Positions 53,322-63,863 of a DNA stretch of 64,000 bases are shown piece by piece; the stretch's first letter is position 1, and every line of letters starts with the position of its first letter. The stretch is from Kluyveromyces lactis (Eukaryota; Ascomycota; Saccharomycetes; Saccharomycetales; Saccharomycetaceae). Below the pieces are notes generated by a model. It was not told the DNA's origin, did not search any database, and was given only the letters and a program-made list of their open reading frames with translations. The translations under genes were made by a program, and so were the position numbers. Location: assembly GCF_000002515.2 (NCBI RefSeq), contig NC_006041.1, positions 1,426,001 to 1,490,000 on the forward strand, given 5' to 3'.

Positions 53322-55292
53322 ATGTCTTCTAACCAGGGAATTTCTACGGCGTCTGCGCCAATTCGGAGAGCGCAGGGCCCGTCTACATCAAATCGTGGAA
53401 GGAAAAGAGGAAATGGCAACCAGAATCATCATGCCACCACCAGCGGTAGCACTGGAAATAGCAGTTCGGTGCATCCAGATTGGAATCCTGTAACTGGCAG
53501 CTCAAATAAATGGGCTGGCATTAACGGCAATGAGAAATCTATGGGGACTGGCAATGGGACAGATGATGATGACTCAAGCAACGTGTGTCTGATATGTGCC
53601 GAAAAATTGCATATCATTGCCCTATCACCGTGCAACCATCCTACTTGTCACAAGTGTTGTTTAAGACAAAGAGCGTTGTACGAAAAGAAACAGTGTTTGT
53701 TCTGTAGAAGTGAAGTTGAGGATATCATCTTCACGGATAAGATAAAAGAAACTTATGAGCATTTGGATAAGAAGGCCAAATTGGAATTCAAGAACGAGAA
53801 ATTGGGGATACGGTTTACCAGCAAAAATGTTATGAATGATGCTATGAATCTTTTGAAATACGTCTCACCGTTTGGAGATGCCAATAAAGATTTTGGATCG
53901 TTTAAGAAGTTGAACGAATTCTTGAGACAAGAACATAATAAGACAATATGTATGATTTGTGCTGGGCATAAAAAAGCGTTCCCCGGCGAGTTAAAAGTTA
54001 TGACTGTTAAGCAATTAAAGATACACGAAAGTCGTGGCGACCCTAAGGATGGATTTAAAGGCCATCCTATGTGTGGATTTTGCTCTGGTAAAAGGTTCTA
54101 CTCTGACGATGAGCTTTATAAGCACATGAAACTTTCCCATGAAAGATGTCATATCTGTGATCAACTAGACCCATCACAACCGCAATATTTCAAAAACTAT
54201 GAGGACTTATTCGAACATTTCAAATCAGCCCATTACGTATGCACGGTACCGTCCTGCCTCGATGCCAAATTTGTCGTCTTCAGTGATGAGTTGGACTTAA
54301 GAGCACATATCATCAAAGAACATCCTCATCTTGCAGGTGATAGCAGAAGAGCTATGACGTTGATAGATAATACCTCAAAGAAGTTCAGATCACAAATTAC
54401 TACGTTCTCCAATCCAACAAGAATTATAGATGCACAGAATGAGGAATCAAATTCTGCAAACTCAAGAGATGTCAAAAGGAGGAGAATGGAACAAAGAGCA
54501 AGACATTACCTTGGGAACTCTGAACCAGACTTCCAGTCCTTCTTAATCATCAATGACCTATTTAACAAAAACGAAATTTCTGCTCAAGAGCTTCAATCCA
54601 AATATGAAGACTTGTTTAAGCAACACGCGGATGATATACAATTACTAATTTACGATTTATCGGAGTTATATCATTCAACTTCGGATAAACACAAAAGATT
54701 GCGTGCTATATACGAAGGCATTATGAAGAAGAAAGAGAATGCAGGGAAATTCAAACCTCTCGTCGCCGATTCATCATCTTCGGTTAACGTAGTTTATGGT
54801 AAATGGGGTAAAAAGAGTTCTTCTGGTGTTGGCGGGTCGAACGTGAAGTTCACGTCTCTACCAGCTGTATCCGAACCTATATTCTCCTCCAAAGCCTCGT
54901 ATACTAATTTGCGGAAAAATGGCTCTTCTTCACCGTCCTCTCCAGTTATTAGGAGCGGTTTGACTTCCAATTCATCGTCATCAACTTCTTTAAACTATGC
55001 GAAGAAGAATCAATCACCGCCAGGTTCTTCAACCGTTGTAGTGAATTCACAACCGAATGTGACAGCTATCAAATCACCTAATCCAACCAGCTTCCCCAAG
55101 TTACAAGCTACTAAGAAAAAATTTGTTGCACCTCCAGTGAAACAGACTACCATACCAAACCCATCCACTTGGGGTAAGCCTCAAAACGACAACGATTCTA
55201 TCAACTTGGATTCGTTAGACAATGCATTACCAGCTAGTGGTAGTAAGAAAAAGAGCAAACAAAAACAACTACTGTTCCATATTGGCATATAG
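53322..55292 (+). CDS. HEL2: RING E3 ubiquitin ligase Hel2 (ZNF598 family)
   Basis: This 656-residue protein (S. cerevisiae Hel2 has 639) marks collided ribosomes with ubiquitin in ribosome quality control. The C3HC4 RING is at about 89-128 (CLICAEKL to CLFC). C2H2 zinc-finger-like segments follow (about 208-340: CMICAGHK, CGFCSGKRFYSDDELYKHMKLSH, CHICDQL, CTVPSCLDAKF). The C-terminal third is low in complexity, Ser/Pro/Asn-rich and ends KKKSKQKQLLFHIGI. The first ~80 residues are also disordered and basic. It is convergent with PEX10 over 79 bp, as YDR266C/YDR265W. Confidence 0.95.
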   Translation: MSSNQGISTASAPIRRAQGPSTSNRGRKRGNGNQNHHATTSGSTGNSSSVHPDWNPVTGSSNKWAGINGNEKSMGTGNGTDDDDSSNVCLICAEKLHIIALSPCNHPTCHKCCLRQRALYEKKQCLFCRSEVEDIIFTDKIKETYEHLDKKAKLEFKNEKLGIRFTSKNVMNDAMNLLKYVSPFGDANKDFGSFKKLNEFLRQEHNKTICMICAGHKKAFPGELKVMTVKQLKIHESRGDPKDGFKGHPMCGFCSGKRFYSDDELYKHMKLSHERCHICDQLDPSQPQYFKNYEDLFEHFKSAHYVCTVPSCLDAKFVVFSDELDLRAHIIKEHPHLAGDSRRAMTLIDNTSKKFRSQITTFSNPTRIIDAQNEESNSANSRDVKRRRMEQRARHYLGNSEPDFQSFLIINDLFNKNEISAQELQSKYEDLFKQHADDIQLLIYDLSELYHSTSDKHKRLRAIYEGIMKKKENAGKFKPLVADSSSSVNVVYGKWGKKSSSGVGGSNVKFTSLPAVSEPIFSSKASYTNLRKNGSSSPSSPVIRSGLTSNSSSSTSLNYAKKNQSPPGSSTVVVNSQPNVTAIKSPNPTSFPKLQATKKKFVAPPVKQTTIPNPSTWGKPQNDNDSINLDSLDNALPASGSKKKSKQKQLLFHIGI

Positions 55293-55371
55293 ATTTAACC
55301 CCGTTATATACAGCAGATTGTTTTAATAATACAAGAAAGCTCGCTGAAACATTTAGATATTCTTCTAAGCT

Positions 55372-56289
55372 TTATCTAACAGGTATCGTCAGCTGTCTCG
55401 GACACCTTTGCCTGCATAATGGACACTCCTGTCTTTCTAACGTCCATTCCATGATACAATCCCAGCAGAAAAGGTGACCACACGGAGTCGCGCTGGGATC
55501 CAGCATATAGTTAAGACATAAAACACACTTACGTGAATCCTCTTTGATGAAAGGTAGGACTTCTAGATCGCTAAGATCTTTTGAGGTGTGTTTTTTAGCT
55601 AATGCACTTAAACTCTTGTGGCTCTTCCCATCATCTGTTCCAATTCTGTCAGCGATGTATTCTGCAATCTGCGGTAAAAGCTTAGAAGCTAATTGCATAC
55701 CAAGTATAAAACCAAGAATCTTGTAGTTTTGCGATGACTTCTTCTTGAATTCTACCTCATTCTTGTTCATTTCATGGCCAACCACATATCTCATTCCAAA
55801 TATTCTCTTTGAGATATCATAATACTGTCCGCTCAAGTAGAATATAATTAAGTGCAAATTCAAAGTGGAATCCAAGATGTCCCTGAAACTCTTGCCATTG
55901 AATACTTTCAAGAAACCAGATCCCCTCTCATTGAGCTTATACTTGTAGAATACTTTCGATAATATCCACGGTACCCCACAATAACTGATAGCGAAACCAA
56001 TCCTTCGCAGGAGTCTCGCAACACCTTTTCCTCGCCTATCAACATACGCCAAATCAACGTACTCTTCTCCAAGCGTTCTCCTATACCTTAGTGTTGTAAT
56101 TGACAAGTATATCAACTTGCTGAGGATCATTATCTCACTAACATACCTGTTAGTGAACTGTTGTCCCTTAACTTTCCGTAGTACATCCTGGATCTTTTGT
56201 AACAGCAAGTTTTCCACAGTATCATCCTTTTGATGCGCCTGAACTATACTAGGTGCATCAGCAAATGGGAACTTCATGTCTGGTGCCAT
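55372..56289 (-). CDS. PEX10: Peroxisomal RING E3 ligase Pex10
   Basis: This 305-residue peroxin (S. cerevisiae Pex10 has 337) works with Pex2 and Pex12 to ubiquitinate and recycle the import receptor Pex5. The N-terminal FPFADAPSIVQAHQKD and RTLGEEYVDLAYVDR are diagnostic. Hydrophobic helices (about 92-115, 140-160, 190-212) embed it in the membrane. The C-terminal C3HC4 RING begins at CVLCLNYM and ends CPLCRQ (about 256-294), with the His-Cys centre in CGHLFCWDC. It is divergent from SHE4. Confidence 0.96.
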   Translation of the reverse strand: MAPDMKFPFADAPSIVQAHQKDDTVENLLLQKIQDVLRKVKGQQFTNRYVSEIMILSKLIYLSITTLRYRRTLGEEYVDLAYVDRRGKGVARLLRRIGFAISYCGVPWILSKVFYKYKLNERGSGFLKVFNGKSFRDILDSTLNLHLIIFYLSGQYYDISKRIFGMRYVVGHEMNKNEVEFKKKSSQNYKILGFILGMQLASKLLPQIAEYIADRIGTDDGKSHKSLSALAKKHTSKDLSDLEVLPFIKEDSRKCVLCLNYMLDPSATPCGHLFCWDCIMEWTLERQECPLCRQRCPRQLTIPVR

Positions 56290-56504
56290 TGCTTGTCTCT
56301 CGTCAGTTTGTGTTCTTATTCGTTTTTGAAGATGTTAGATGGTTGAAATTGATCAATTGGAGAAATGAAGTTTTATTTGATTAATCATAGGGTTCGAAAC
56401 CAGAGATAACTAAACCCGATCTAACATACAGTTGTTTGGGCTGGTACCGATAGTTCAATTCTGTGAATTTATTCTTTTTGTAATTCAATAAAGATATCAA
56501 CGCT

Positions 56505-58490
56505 ATGAATAAAGTTTGGGATAGAATTGTTGGCAGTGATAGTGCCGATGCTCAAAGTGTATTGAAAGAAAGATGTTCATCTCCGAAGGACGTGACGGAT
56601 TTGTTGCACGTTATTCAAAACTGGACCTCAGAGATACATAACAATGGCGAGGAAACACGATGCTGGAAGTGTGTGCCGATGCTTGCCGGTTATGTGAAGG
56701 ATTGGGGTCAATTGGAGTTTCTTTGCAGAAGAATACTTTTAAGAAGTAGCATACAAGAGATACGGCCATTACTTCTTGTAACGATGAAATCGTTGATGTC
56801 CAACCATTCAGATAATACGGAGCAGAAGTGTGGGAATATACTACAACAATTGTTAATTGAAGCCGAGGAAGATTCTGGCAATGTTTCTTTACGTTTGCTT
56901 GTAGATGCTATGTCTTTGGTGTTCCCTATCTGCCTTGGCGTTTGTAGAGACATGTTTCTTTCGACAGATTTCCAGGACATATTGACTAGGAATTTGAATT
57001 CTTCAGCGGATGATGAACATCTTGTAAACGGGGCTCTTCGTCTCTTGGCTGTTTCCTGTATTGACGAAGCAGTCAGAAGATTCATTGCAGAGCATTACCT
57101 TAAGACGTTACAACAATCATTTAAGGTCGAGAAGTATAAAGTACTGACTGCGTTGGTTTTGATCAAGATCTGGTCATTCACTAAGATAGAAAAGGAAACT
57201 CTTAACTCTTGCATCAACCTTTTCATCGACTCGCTTTCGAATGGCGAAAATATCGAGATTAATACTGAAGCTTTAGCTTACTTGACATTGAAGCCCTCTG
57301 TCAGAGTCTTGCTACGAGGTAACGGTGATGTATGTTTGAAAATAATCGAGCTGATCAAGTCACAGGACACTACACCGACTGATCTATACGGACTCTTGAT
57401 TATATTAGCAAACGTAAGTGAGCACCCGTCACAGAATGAGGATACAGTCGATAAATTAAAAGCTTCATTGAAAACCAACCAAGAAAAGAATGACGAGCCG
57501 ACATTGGAAAATGTTAAGGACATAGAAGAGTTTAACCGTGATTATATTATCGATTTAGACTTGATCGGTTCTTTAAAATCGATAAAACTATCCACCTCAT
57601 CTTACAATCAAGCCATAAGAATCATATATAATGTGACAAGAGATAAAACACAGATATCAGAATGTGTGAAACAGGGTGCTGGATTGATGCTCTTGGTATT
57701 TTTAGCACAAAAAAGGAACCTTTCTAAAGATGAATGGTATCTTCTATCGATAAGAGCACTATCGAAAACACTCATCTATGTGAATCCAGAGACTGCGTTC
57801 AGCAAATATTCACCGTTGAGCGCAGCACCGTTCTTATTTGAAAATTTACCTTTACCAAATGACAACGCTTTATCGGAACTTCAATTCACACAATTAGATA
57901 CTTACGAAGCATTATTAGCGTTGACAAATTTGGCTACTATAAACCAGGGAGTAGATCTCGGCAAAATCATCTTGAGTAATGCTCAGTATTGGGATAGTAT
58001 AGAGAATCTCTTATTGGATTCATCGGTCAGAATTCAAAGATCGACATTAGAACTTATTTCCAATTTAATGTCCAATCCAATGGCTATCTCTGCAAAGTTC
58101 TTCTGCTTTGAAAACCCTAAGAGTGCACAGAATTTCGAAATACTGGTCAAGCTTCTCGAACTTCACGATATACAATCTCAGAGAGCCGTTGCTGCCATAT
58201 TTGCCAATATTGCAAGCACCGTTCCGTTCATTTGCAAAGAACTATCTGAGAAGCGAAACCTTATCGAAACAGCAATAAGAGTCTTTAAAACACAAAACAC
58301 GGATACAGACCTCAGGATAAGATTACTCGTACTCTTGTCATCTATCTTCAACGCCAATGCGCATGCTGTCGCATGTGTCAAGAATGATGAAGAATTTGTA
58401 AAAGAATTGCAAAAATATCGTAATACTCCATCTCAAAAAGATCCATTAACACCAGAATTATCGAAAGAAATACTTTCTCTAATCAATTGA
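56505..58490 (+). CDS. SHE4: UCS-domain myosin chaperone She4
   Basis: This 661-residue protein is made almost wholly of armadillo-like helices, shorter than S. cerevisiae She4 (789). She4 folds and stabilises myosins such as Myo4 and Myo3/5 and is needed for mRNA localisation and endocytosis. UCS-type segments are visible in the C-terminal ~350 residues, for example AIRIIYNVTRDKTQISECVKQGAG and YEALLALTNLATINQGVD, then QRAVAAIFANIAS. The N-terminal half diverges. The name rests on these segments and on its place next to AKR1 (YOR035C beside YOR034C). Confidence 0.85.
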   Translation: MNKVWDRIVGSDSADAQSVLKERCSSPKDVTDLLHVIQNWTSEIHNNGEETRCWKCVPMLAGYVKDWGQLEFLCRRILLRSSIQEIRPLLLVTMKSLMSNHSDNTEQKCGNILQQLLIEAEEDSGNVSLRLLVDAMSLVFPICLGVCRDMFLSTDFQDILTRNLNSSADDEHLVNGALRLLAVSCIDEAVRRFIAEHYLKTLQQSFKVEKYKVLTALVLIKIWSFTKIEKETLNSCINLFIDSLSNGENIEINTEALAYLTLKPSVRVLLRGNGDVCLKIIELIKSQDTTPTDLYGLLIILANVSEHPSQNEDTVDKLKASLKTNQEKNDEPTLENVKDIEEFNRDYIIDLDLIGSLKSIKLSTSSYNQAIRIIYNVTRDKTQISECVKQGAGLMLLVFLAQKRNLSKDEWYLLSIRALSKTLIYVNPETAFSKYSPLSAAPFLFENLPLPNDNALSELQFTQLDTYEALLALTNLATINQGVDLGKIILSNAQYWDSIENLLLDSSVRIQRSTLELISNLMSNPMAISAKFFCFENPKSAQNFEILVKLLELHDIQSQRAVAAIFANIASTVPFICKELSEKRNLIETAIRVFKTQNTDTDLRIRLLVLLSSIFNANAHAVACVKNDEEFVKELQKYRNTPSQKDPLTPELSKEILSLIN

Positions 58491-58751
58491 TATATAGAAC
58501 AATCAACAAGGTATAGCAGTATGCGATTTGTACATCCTTTTATATCTCATCTCAGCCTATATTTGTCAACGGGAATGAGGCTGGATAGACTGCTCAAAAT
58601 GTAAAAAAAGCCTATAGCCCGATTTAACCAAACACTTTTAAATACTTAAACCAACGATCAAAGAAAAAGCTACATAAAGGACCTGAGCTAACCATACTGT
58701 CTATAACCATCAACTTGCTTAAATACTAAACCGAAAGACAGCTTACATATT

Positions 58752-61010
58752 ATGACAGCTGAAGAGGTCGATAAGGAATCAGATCCTGCAATAGAAGATG
58801 TTAAATCGGATTATGACGCAATTGAACTTGGGAATGAGAATGAGAATGAGAATGAGGTTGTATCATTGGATTCAATGAAGGCAGTTATATCCAGGGCTTC
58901 TAGCGAGCTTAAGCACGAAAATGATCAAGGTGAGGAGCGTGATTTGGGTAGTGTTGAGAAAGATCCGATTCTTGAGAGGTATCATGCAGCGTGCAAACAA
59001 GGTGATATGAAAACTCTACGCGAAATGGTGGAATCGAAAGTGATTGATTTATCGAATGATTATGACCCCAAGGAACGTGTATCTGGACTACATTGGGCAT
59101 GTATTAACAACAGATTGTCTGCAGTTAAGTATCTAGCTGGTGCAGGTGCAGAAGTAAATTTTAAAGGCGGCGAACTTGACGCGACGCCTCTACATTGGGC
59201 ATCCAAGTCCGGTTTAGTGTACATTGTGGATGAGCTCTTGAAAGCCGGTGCAGATCCTAATATTACCGATAGCCAGGGCTACAATTTACTTCATACAAGC
59301 GTTTTCTCATCCAATATCATGTTAGTGATATATGTCCTTTTTTTCGTCGTTGATGGGAAAGAGGATGTGGATCAACCAGATCCGCACCAAAGAACTGCAT
59401 TGCAGTGGGCCACTTACCAGGCAGATGCGTTGACTGTGGAAAATCTACTTAAGTTTAACGCAGATGTCAAGAACGCAGATGATGCTGGTTTTACTGCTTT
59501 ACATTGGGGTACTGTGAAGGGAAGTATTCCTGTTATGGATCTCTTGATTAAACATGGATCAGATTTCTTCCAGACTACCAACGATGGTAAAAACTGCTTC
59601 ACAATAGGGAAAGAATTGTATTCTATTGGCAGCCTTGAAGCATCTTTGTACAAGAATGGATTCGATAAAAATGGATTCCCTTTGCCCCAATATTTTTCTG
59701 CTAGTACTGGGAAAATGCTAACATTCTTCTTGCCATGGGTTTTGATTCCATTAGTGTTTTACATCTTTTCTAAAATAACTTTCTTCATTGCGCTCTTGAT
59801 CAATACAATAGTATTGGTTATTTCTGGCTTAGTTCTATCAAGACTCGTTGTTCCATCGTACCTTCTTTCCAAGAGACACCCTATACTTAACTCACCTTTA
59901 CTAGCGGGTATCTTGTCTGGTACAATAGCTATAGCCTTCTTCATTTGGTTTACGAAAATATCGATATTGACATTTACGGAGAAACCTGTCGGTAACATTA
60001 TCATGCTAGGCTTCTTCATCGGGTTAATCACTCTATTTATTGGTCTTATGAAGTCAGATCCTGGGTACATTCCTGGAACTGTAGACCATGACAAAGTTAG
60101 AGAGACCATTAAAGAGCTATTATCATTGGGAAAATTTGATGCCAAACACTTCTGTGTTCATACTTGGATCAGAATCCCTCTTAGATCGAAATATGACAGA
60201 GATTCTGCCTGTCTAATATCGGCATTTGATCATTTTTGTCCATGGGTTTACAACCAAATTGGTTTATTGAATCACAAGTTGTTTTACATGTTTGTAGTGC
60301 TGTTGGAAATATCAGTATGGTGGTTCTTACCTCTCATGATGGAATATTTTGATGAATTGGAAGACTATTTAGAGAATAGAAAGGGTAAACATTTTGGAGA
60401 TTGCCATTTTCTAGGAGACGAAGATCTATGTTTCGGGTTACATCATGATACATTCAATTTTCTTTTACTGTGTTGGGTTATATTCCAAGCCTTTTGGGTA
60501 CTGTGTTTGATAGCAGTTCAAACTGTACAGATGTTGAAGGGCGTTACGGATTACGAATTTGTTCAAATAAATAAGAAGCTAAAATCTAACGGAACTACCA
60601 CGGAAGATATCTTCAGCTCAACCCCACCAGAACTTATGAGTGAAGAATTGATTGCTGAGCTAGATGCTCCCGCATTGGATCCAAGACAAGTACCTCAAAG
60701 GACGTGCTTCACAGTTTGCTGTACTTTGCTAGGTCTTGACAAATTGGTGACAATGATAAAATCAGTACTCCGTCTGAAGTCAGATGAACCTTCTTCTCGT
60801 TCATCCCACCTCAGTGCACTAGCACGTATCCCTACCGATTACGGGTGGAAGCAGAATTTGAAAGATTTCTGGCTACTACCTGATACTTCATCACCATTAT
60901 GGAGGAGAATATTGCTACCTCCAAAGGACAGTCATGCACTATTAAATGGAATGGAAGTGGACTATTACACTCTATATACATTACCAAATGCTACCGAAGA
61001 GCTTGTATGA
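58752..61010 (+). CDS. AKR1: Ankyrin-repeat palmitoyltransferase Akr1
   Basis: This 752-residue protein (S. cerevisiae Akr1 has 764) is a Golgi/endosomal S-acyltransferase for Yck1/2 and other proteins. Five or six ankyrin repeats span about 75-300 (GLHWACINNRLSAVKYLAGAGAEVN, TPLHWASKSG, ALQWATYQAD, TALHWGTVKG). Membrane helices follow at about 320-350, 357-380, 395-415 and 420-440, with two more after the DHHC region. The catalytic motif is DHFC (493-496) rather than DHHC, and the zinc ligands of the Cys-rich domain are largely lost, as in S. cerevisiae Akr1 (DHYC). This gene corresponds to both AKR1 and AKR2. An N-terminal NENENEN tract comes from a repeated 6-mer. Confidence 0.95.
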   Translation: MTAEEVDKESDPAIEDVKSDYDAIELGNENENENEVVSLDSMKAVISRASSELKHENDQGEERDLGSVEKDPILERYHAACKQGDMKTLREMVESKVIDLSNDYDPKERVSGLHWACINNRLSAVKYLAGAGAEVNFKGGELDATPLHWASKSGLVYIVDELLKAGADPNITDSQGYNLLHTSVFSSNIMLVIYVLFFVVDGKEDVDQPDPHQRTALQWATYQADALTVENLLKFNADVKNADDAGFTALHWGTVKGSIPVMDLLIKHGSDFFQTTNDGKNCFTIGKELYSIGSLEASLYKNGFDKNGFPLPQYFSASTGKMLTFFLPWVLIPLVFYIFSKITFFIALLINTIVLVISGLVLSRLVVPSYLLSKRHPILNSPLLAGILSGTIAIAFFIWFTKISILTFTEKPVGNIIMLGFFIGLITLFIGLMKSDPGYIPGTVDHDKVRETIKELLSLGKFDAKHFCVHTWIRIPLRSKYDRDSACLISAFDHFCPWVYNQIGLLNHKLFYMFVVLLEISVWWFLPLMMEYFDELEDYLENRKGKHFGDCHFLGDEDLCFGLHHDTFNFLLLCWVIFQAFWVLCLIAVQTVQMLKGVTDYEFVQINKKLKSNGTTTEDIFSSTPPELMSEELIAELDAPALDPRQVPQRTCFTVCCTLLGLDKLVTMIKSVLRLKSDEPSSRSSHLSALARIPTDYGWKQNLKDFWLLPDTSSPLWRRILLPPKDSHALLNGMEVDYYTLYTLPNATEELV

Positions 61011-61220
61011 ATGAAGACAATCCATTACCGTATATATTGTACATATTTGTATCCTCATCCATGCCTTGTAAGTAGTTGTCAGAATGTTGAATTTGCTATT
61101 ACCCGGAAATCGCGTTAACATCTCTTCGAGAGATCCACAAAGTATATTTACATATCATGCGAAGCTCTTAACATTTGAAGAGAGGAAGCAATTGAAGGAG
61201 TCCTCATTGATACCACTCAC

Positions 61221-61228
61221 TGACGTCA
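61221..61228. promoter_or_regulatory. CRE/ATF palindrome TGACGTCA upstream of EXO1
   Basis: A perfect 8-bp TGACGTCA lies 73-80 bp before the EXO1 ATG in the 290 bp AKR1-EXO1 gap. Yeast ATF/CREB-type bZIP proteins such as Sko1 and Aca1 bind this sequence. Use here is inferred from position only. Confidence 0.4.
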
Positions 61229-61300
61229 GCGCTATTAGAAACAAGGATACAAAGCCTATAAGCAATATCTGCTTCACAACTCTATCTAAACTTAGAGATT

Positions 61301-63316
61301 ATGGGTGTTTCTGGACTACTTCCGCAGTTAAAGCCGATACAGAATCCCGTGAGCTTGGCTCGTTATCAAGGCGAGACGTTGGCAATTGACGGGTATGCAT
61401 GGTTACATAGGTCAGCACACTCATGCGCTATGGAACTTGCCATGGACCAGCCTACTGACAAATATTTACAATTTTTCATCAAGAGAATTTCAATGTTAAG
61501 GCATTTCAAGATTACTCCATTCTTTGTATTCGATGGTGATTCTATTCAAGTGAAGAAAGAGACTGAGCTGAAGAGGGCAGAGAAACGGAAAGAGAATAGG
61601 GAGAAAGCACATGCATTGTTCGAAGCTGGAGATAGGAGGTTGGCTTACGATTATTTCCAAAAATGCGTTAGCATCACCCCGGATATGGCTAAATGTGTCA
61701 TTGAGTATCTGCAAATGAATTCGATACCGTATGTCGTTGCACCTTATGAAGCAGATGCCCAGATGGTGTATTTGGAAAAACAGGGGTTAGTCCAGGGGAT
61801 CATTTCGGAGGACTCTGATTTATTAGTTTTTGGATGCACAAGATTAATTACGAAGTTAAATGATAATGCTGAGTGCATAGAGATTGATAGACGTAACTTT
61901 GAGAGGTTGAATGAGGGCAAATTCCCATTAAGCAAATTGACCGAAGATCAATTGAGATCCTTGGTATGTCTAAGTGGATGTGATTATACATCTGGAATCC
62001 CAAAAGTAGGTCTTGTCACAGCAATGAAATATGTGGTGAAGAACCGAACCATGGAGCAAATGATCATGGCAATTAAGAGGGAGGGGAAGCTTAGTGTACC
62101 ACACACCTTTTGGGAAGAGTATCAATATGCGAATTTTGCATTTCAATTCCAACGGGTTTGGTGTCCACTGAACGAAAGACTAGTGACATTGAATGCTATA
62201 CCAAACGAACTACTGAATAACGAAAAGTTATTCAATTGCATAGGCCATGCGATCCATAAGGAATGGAAGATCAAAGATGTGATTTTTGATTTTGAAGACG
62301 TAGACCACCATTTGCATAAACGGATCAGTCTTGGAGAACTGAATCCGTACGATTTCAATAAACCTTTAGTTAACAGAGAGCATAAATTACGTTTGAAGTC
62401 ACAATCTGTCGTAATGACAATTGATAAGTTTTGTACCGCAAAGACCACAGCAGGTAGTAGTGCGAACAGCAAATCTATGAATGCGTTCATAGCACGTAAG
62501 AGCCAATCACTAAACAACGGATCAGGCATCATGAGTAAATTGGAGACAGCACTAAAGAGGAGAAAACTTAGCGGTCCTGCCAACGAACACTCGACGAAGA
62601 AAGTTGTAAATAGTCAATTCTTCGCTGCTAAGCGGGAACCAAAAGCGGTGCCTAAAGTGGAGCCAAAGCCTGAACCAGGCCTTGCATATTCTGCAGCTTT
62701 CCACTCTGACACATTTTCTGATGTGATGTTGTTAGACTCGGATGAAGAGTCGGAGACTCAGACTGGAGAGCAGCAGAAAAAAGAGCCGTCTCAGAAACTG
62801 AGTCAGGAAGACGTCGAGACAGAAGTACCCAGCAGTCTGGTACCCAGCTCTGAACCAGACTCATCGTTCAATGAAAAGGAGAAGAAGGACGCTCTGTCAA
62901 TGGCAGAAGAAGAATCTGAAGTCTTGAGCGAAGTTGAAGAAAAGGAGAAAACAGAGGAAGAAGACTTACAAAAGAAACAGGACAATCAAATACTAGCAGC
63001 ATTGAGAAACAAATTCTTGCATACCGGAGGGTTAACAGAGAATATCGAGACCTCGAAGAACAGACCAAAGGAAAGAGTTCCATTGAAAAACGTAACTAAC
63101 ATTATGAGAGTTACTTCTACCAAGACAAAAATACCCGAAATATCTTCCCAACCAATACCCAAGCCAATACCCACACCAAGACCTGCACGTAGAACCATGT
63201 CTGGAGCCATGACTGCGATGCAATCATCAGTAGCTAGGAGTGAATCCAGTGGATTCAGTTCCGGATCCACTTCTAGCACAATATCGTTATCCCAATTTGC
63301 ATACTCGAGGAAATAG
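61301..63316 (+). CDS. EXO1: 5'-3' exonuclease Exo1
   Basis: This 671-residue XPG/Rad2-family nuclease (S. cerevisiae Exo1 has 702) acts in mismatch repair, end resection and meiotic crossing over. The start MGVSGLLPQLKPIQ is invariant. Active-site acids are at the expected positions: D30, D78 in FDGD, E150 and D152 in YEADAQMVY, D171 and D173 in EDSDLLVFG, and D228 in GCDYTSGIPKVG with the helix-hairpin-helix. Residues beyond ~370 are disordered and rich in Ser, Glu and Lys, with KPIPTPRPARR near 630. The single gene stands for the EXO1/DIN7 pair. A 101-codon frame overlaps its first 89 bases in another frame. Confidence 0.97.
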   Translation: MGVSGLLPQLKPIQNPVSLARYQGETLAIDGYAWLHRSAHSCAMELAMDQPTDKYLQFFIKRISMLRHFKITPFFVFDGDSIQVKKETELKRAEKRKENREKAHALFEAGDRRLAYDYFQKCVSITPDMAKCVIEYLQMNSIPYVVAPYEADAQMVYLEKQGLVQGIISEDSDLLVFGCTRLITKLNDNAECIEIDRRNFERLNEGKFPLSKLTEDQLRSLVCLSGCDYTSGIPKVGLVTAMKYVVKNRTMEQMIMAIKREGKLSVPHTFWEEYQYANFAFQFQRVWCPLNERLVTLNAIPNELLNNEKLFNCIGHAIHKEWKIKDVIFDFEDVDHHLHKRISLGELNPYDFNKPLVNREHKLRLKSQSVVMTIDKFCTAKTTAGSSANSKSMNAFIARKSQSLNNGSGIMSKLETALKRRKLSGPANEHSTKKVVNSQFFAAKREPKAVPKVEPKPEPGLAYSAAFHSDTFSDVMLLDSDEESETQTGEQQKKEPSQKLSQEDVETEVPSSLVPSSEPDSSFNEKEKKDALSMAEEESEVLSEVEEKEKTEEEDLQKKQDNQILAALRNKFLHTGGLTENIETSKNRPKERVPLKNVTNIMRVTSTKTKIPEISSQPIPKPIPTPRPARRTMSGAMTAMQSSVARSESSGFSSGSTSSTISLSQFAYSRK

Positions 63317-63863
63317 AAAATGGGAAATAAGAAAATAGGAAATAGTAACGCTCCACCGGTTTCCCTAACGCCTACATACTGTTGATACGGTTAATACTGT
63401 AAGTAGCTCTATGTTACAACGGCTTCCATTTAATGAAAGAGAACTTCCGATACATGGAGGAAGCCACTATCTAGTAGCCTGCTTATGTCATCCGGAAACT
63501 TCCCCCCAAATAGTTTTTCCGGATACCTCCAGAAAAATTTGGGCGCCCAAAATCCTCTGGAATCACACCATTTTTATAAAATAGAAATTTACCCAGAAAA
63601 CACCGCACAATCACCGTGACATGTCGTCCCAGGCACTAACGATACAACAAAAAACGATCAAGATACCAAGAATAAAGAAAGGATCTTTCCATAAACAAGG
63701 ATTACTTGTGAACTTTTATCATCCTTTCCATCTATATATATGTATCTGAGAGTGTATTTCTTTCGGATAATTGTTTAAACATTCGCAGTTAGTCACTTTT
63801 TGGTTGTTGCTTCGACAGCTATAACGATTTCGGTGCAGAATAAACGAATATAACAAACGCAAT
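63317..63863. other. Region upstream of the right-edge gene
   Basis: 547 bp without a gene. Two TCCGGA cores (near 63491 and 63519), a 14-bp palindrome TTTGGGCGCCCAAA (63538-63551), and TATATATATG near 63732 about 130 bp before the next ATG are the visible features. Confidence 0.5.

Noticed and set aside
56385-56405. GGTTCGAAAC as a tRNA B box
   Set aside because: No A box, acceptor stem or anticodon arm can be built around it.
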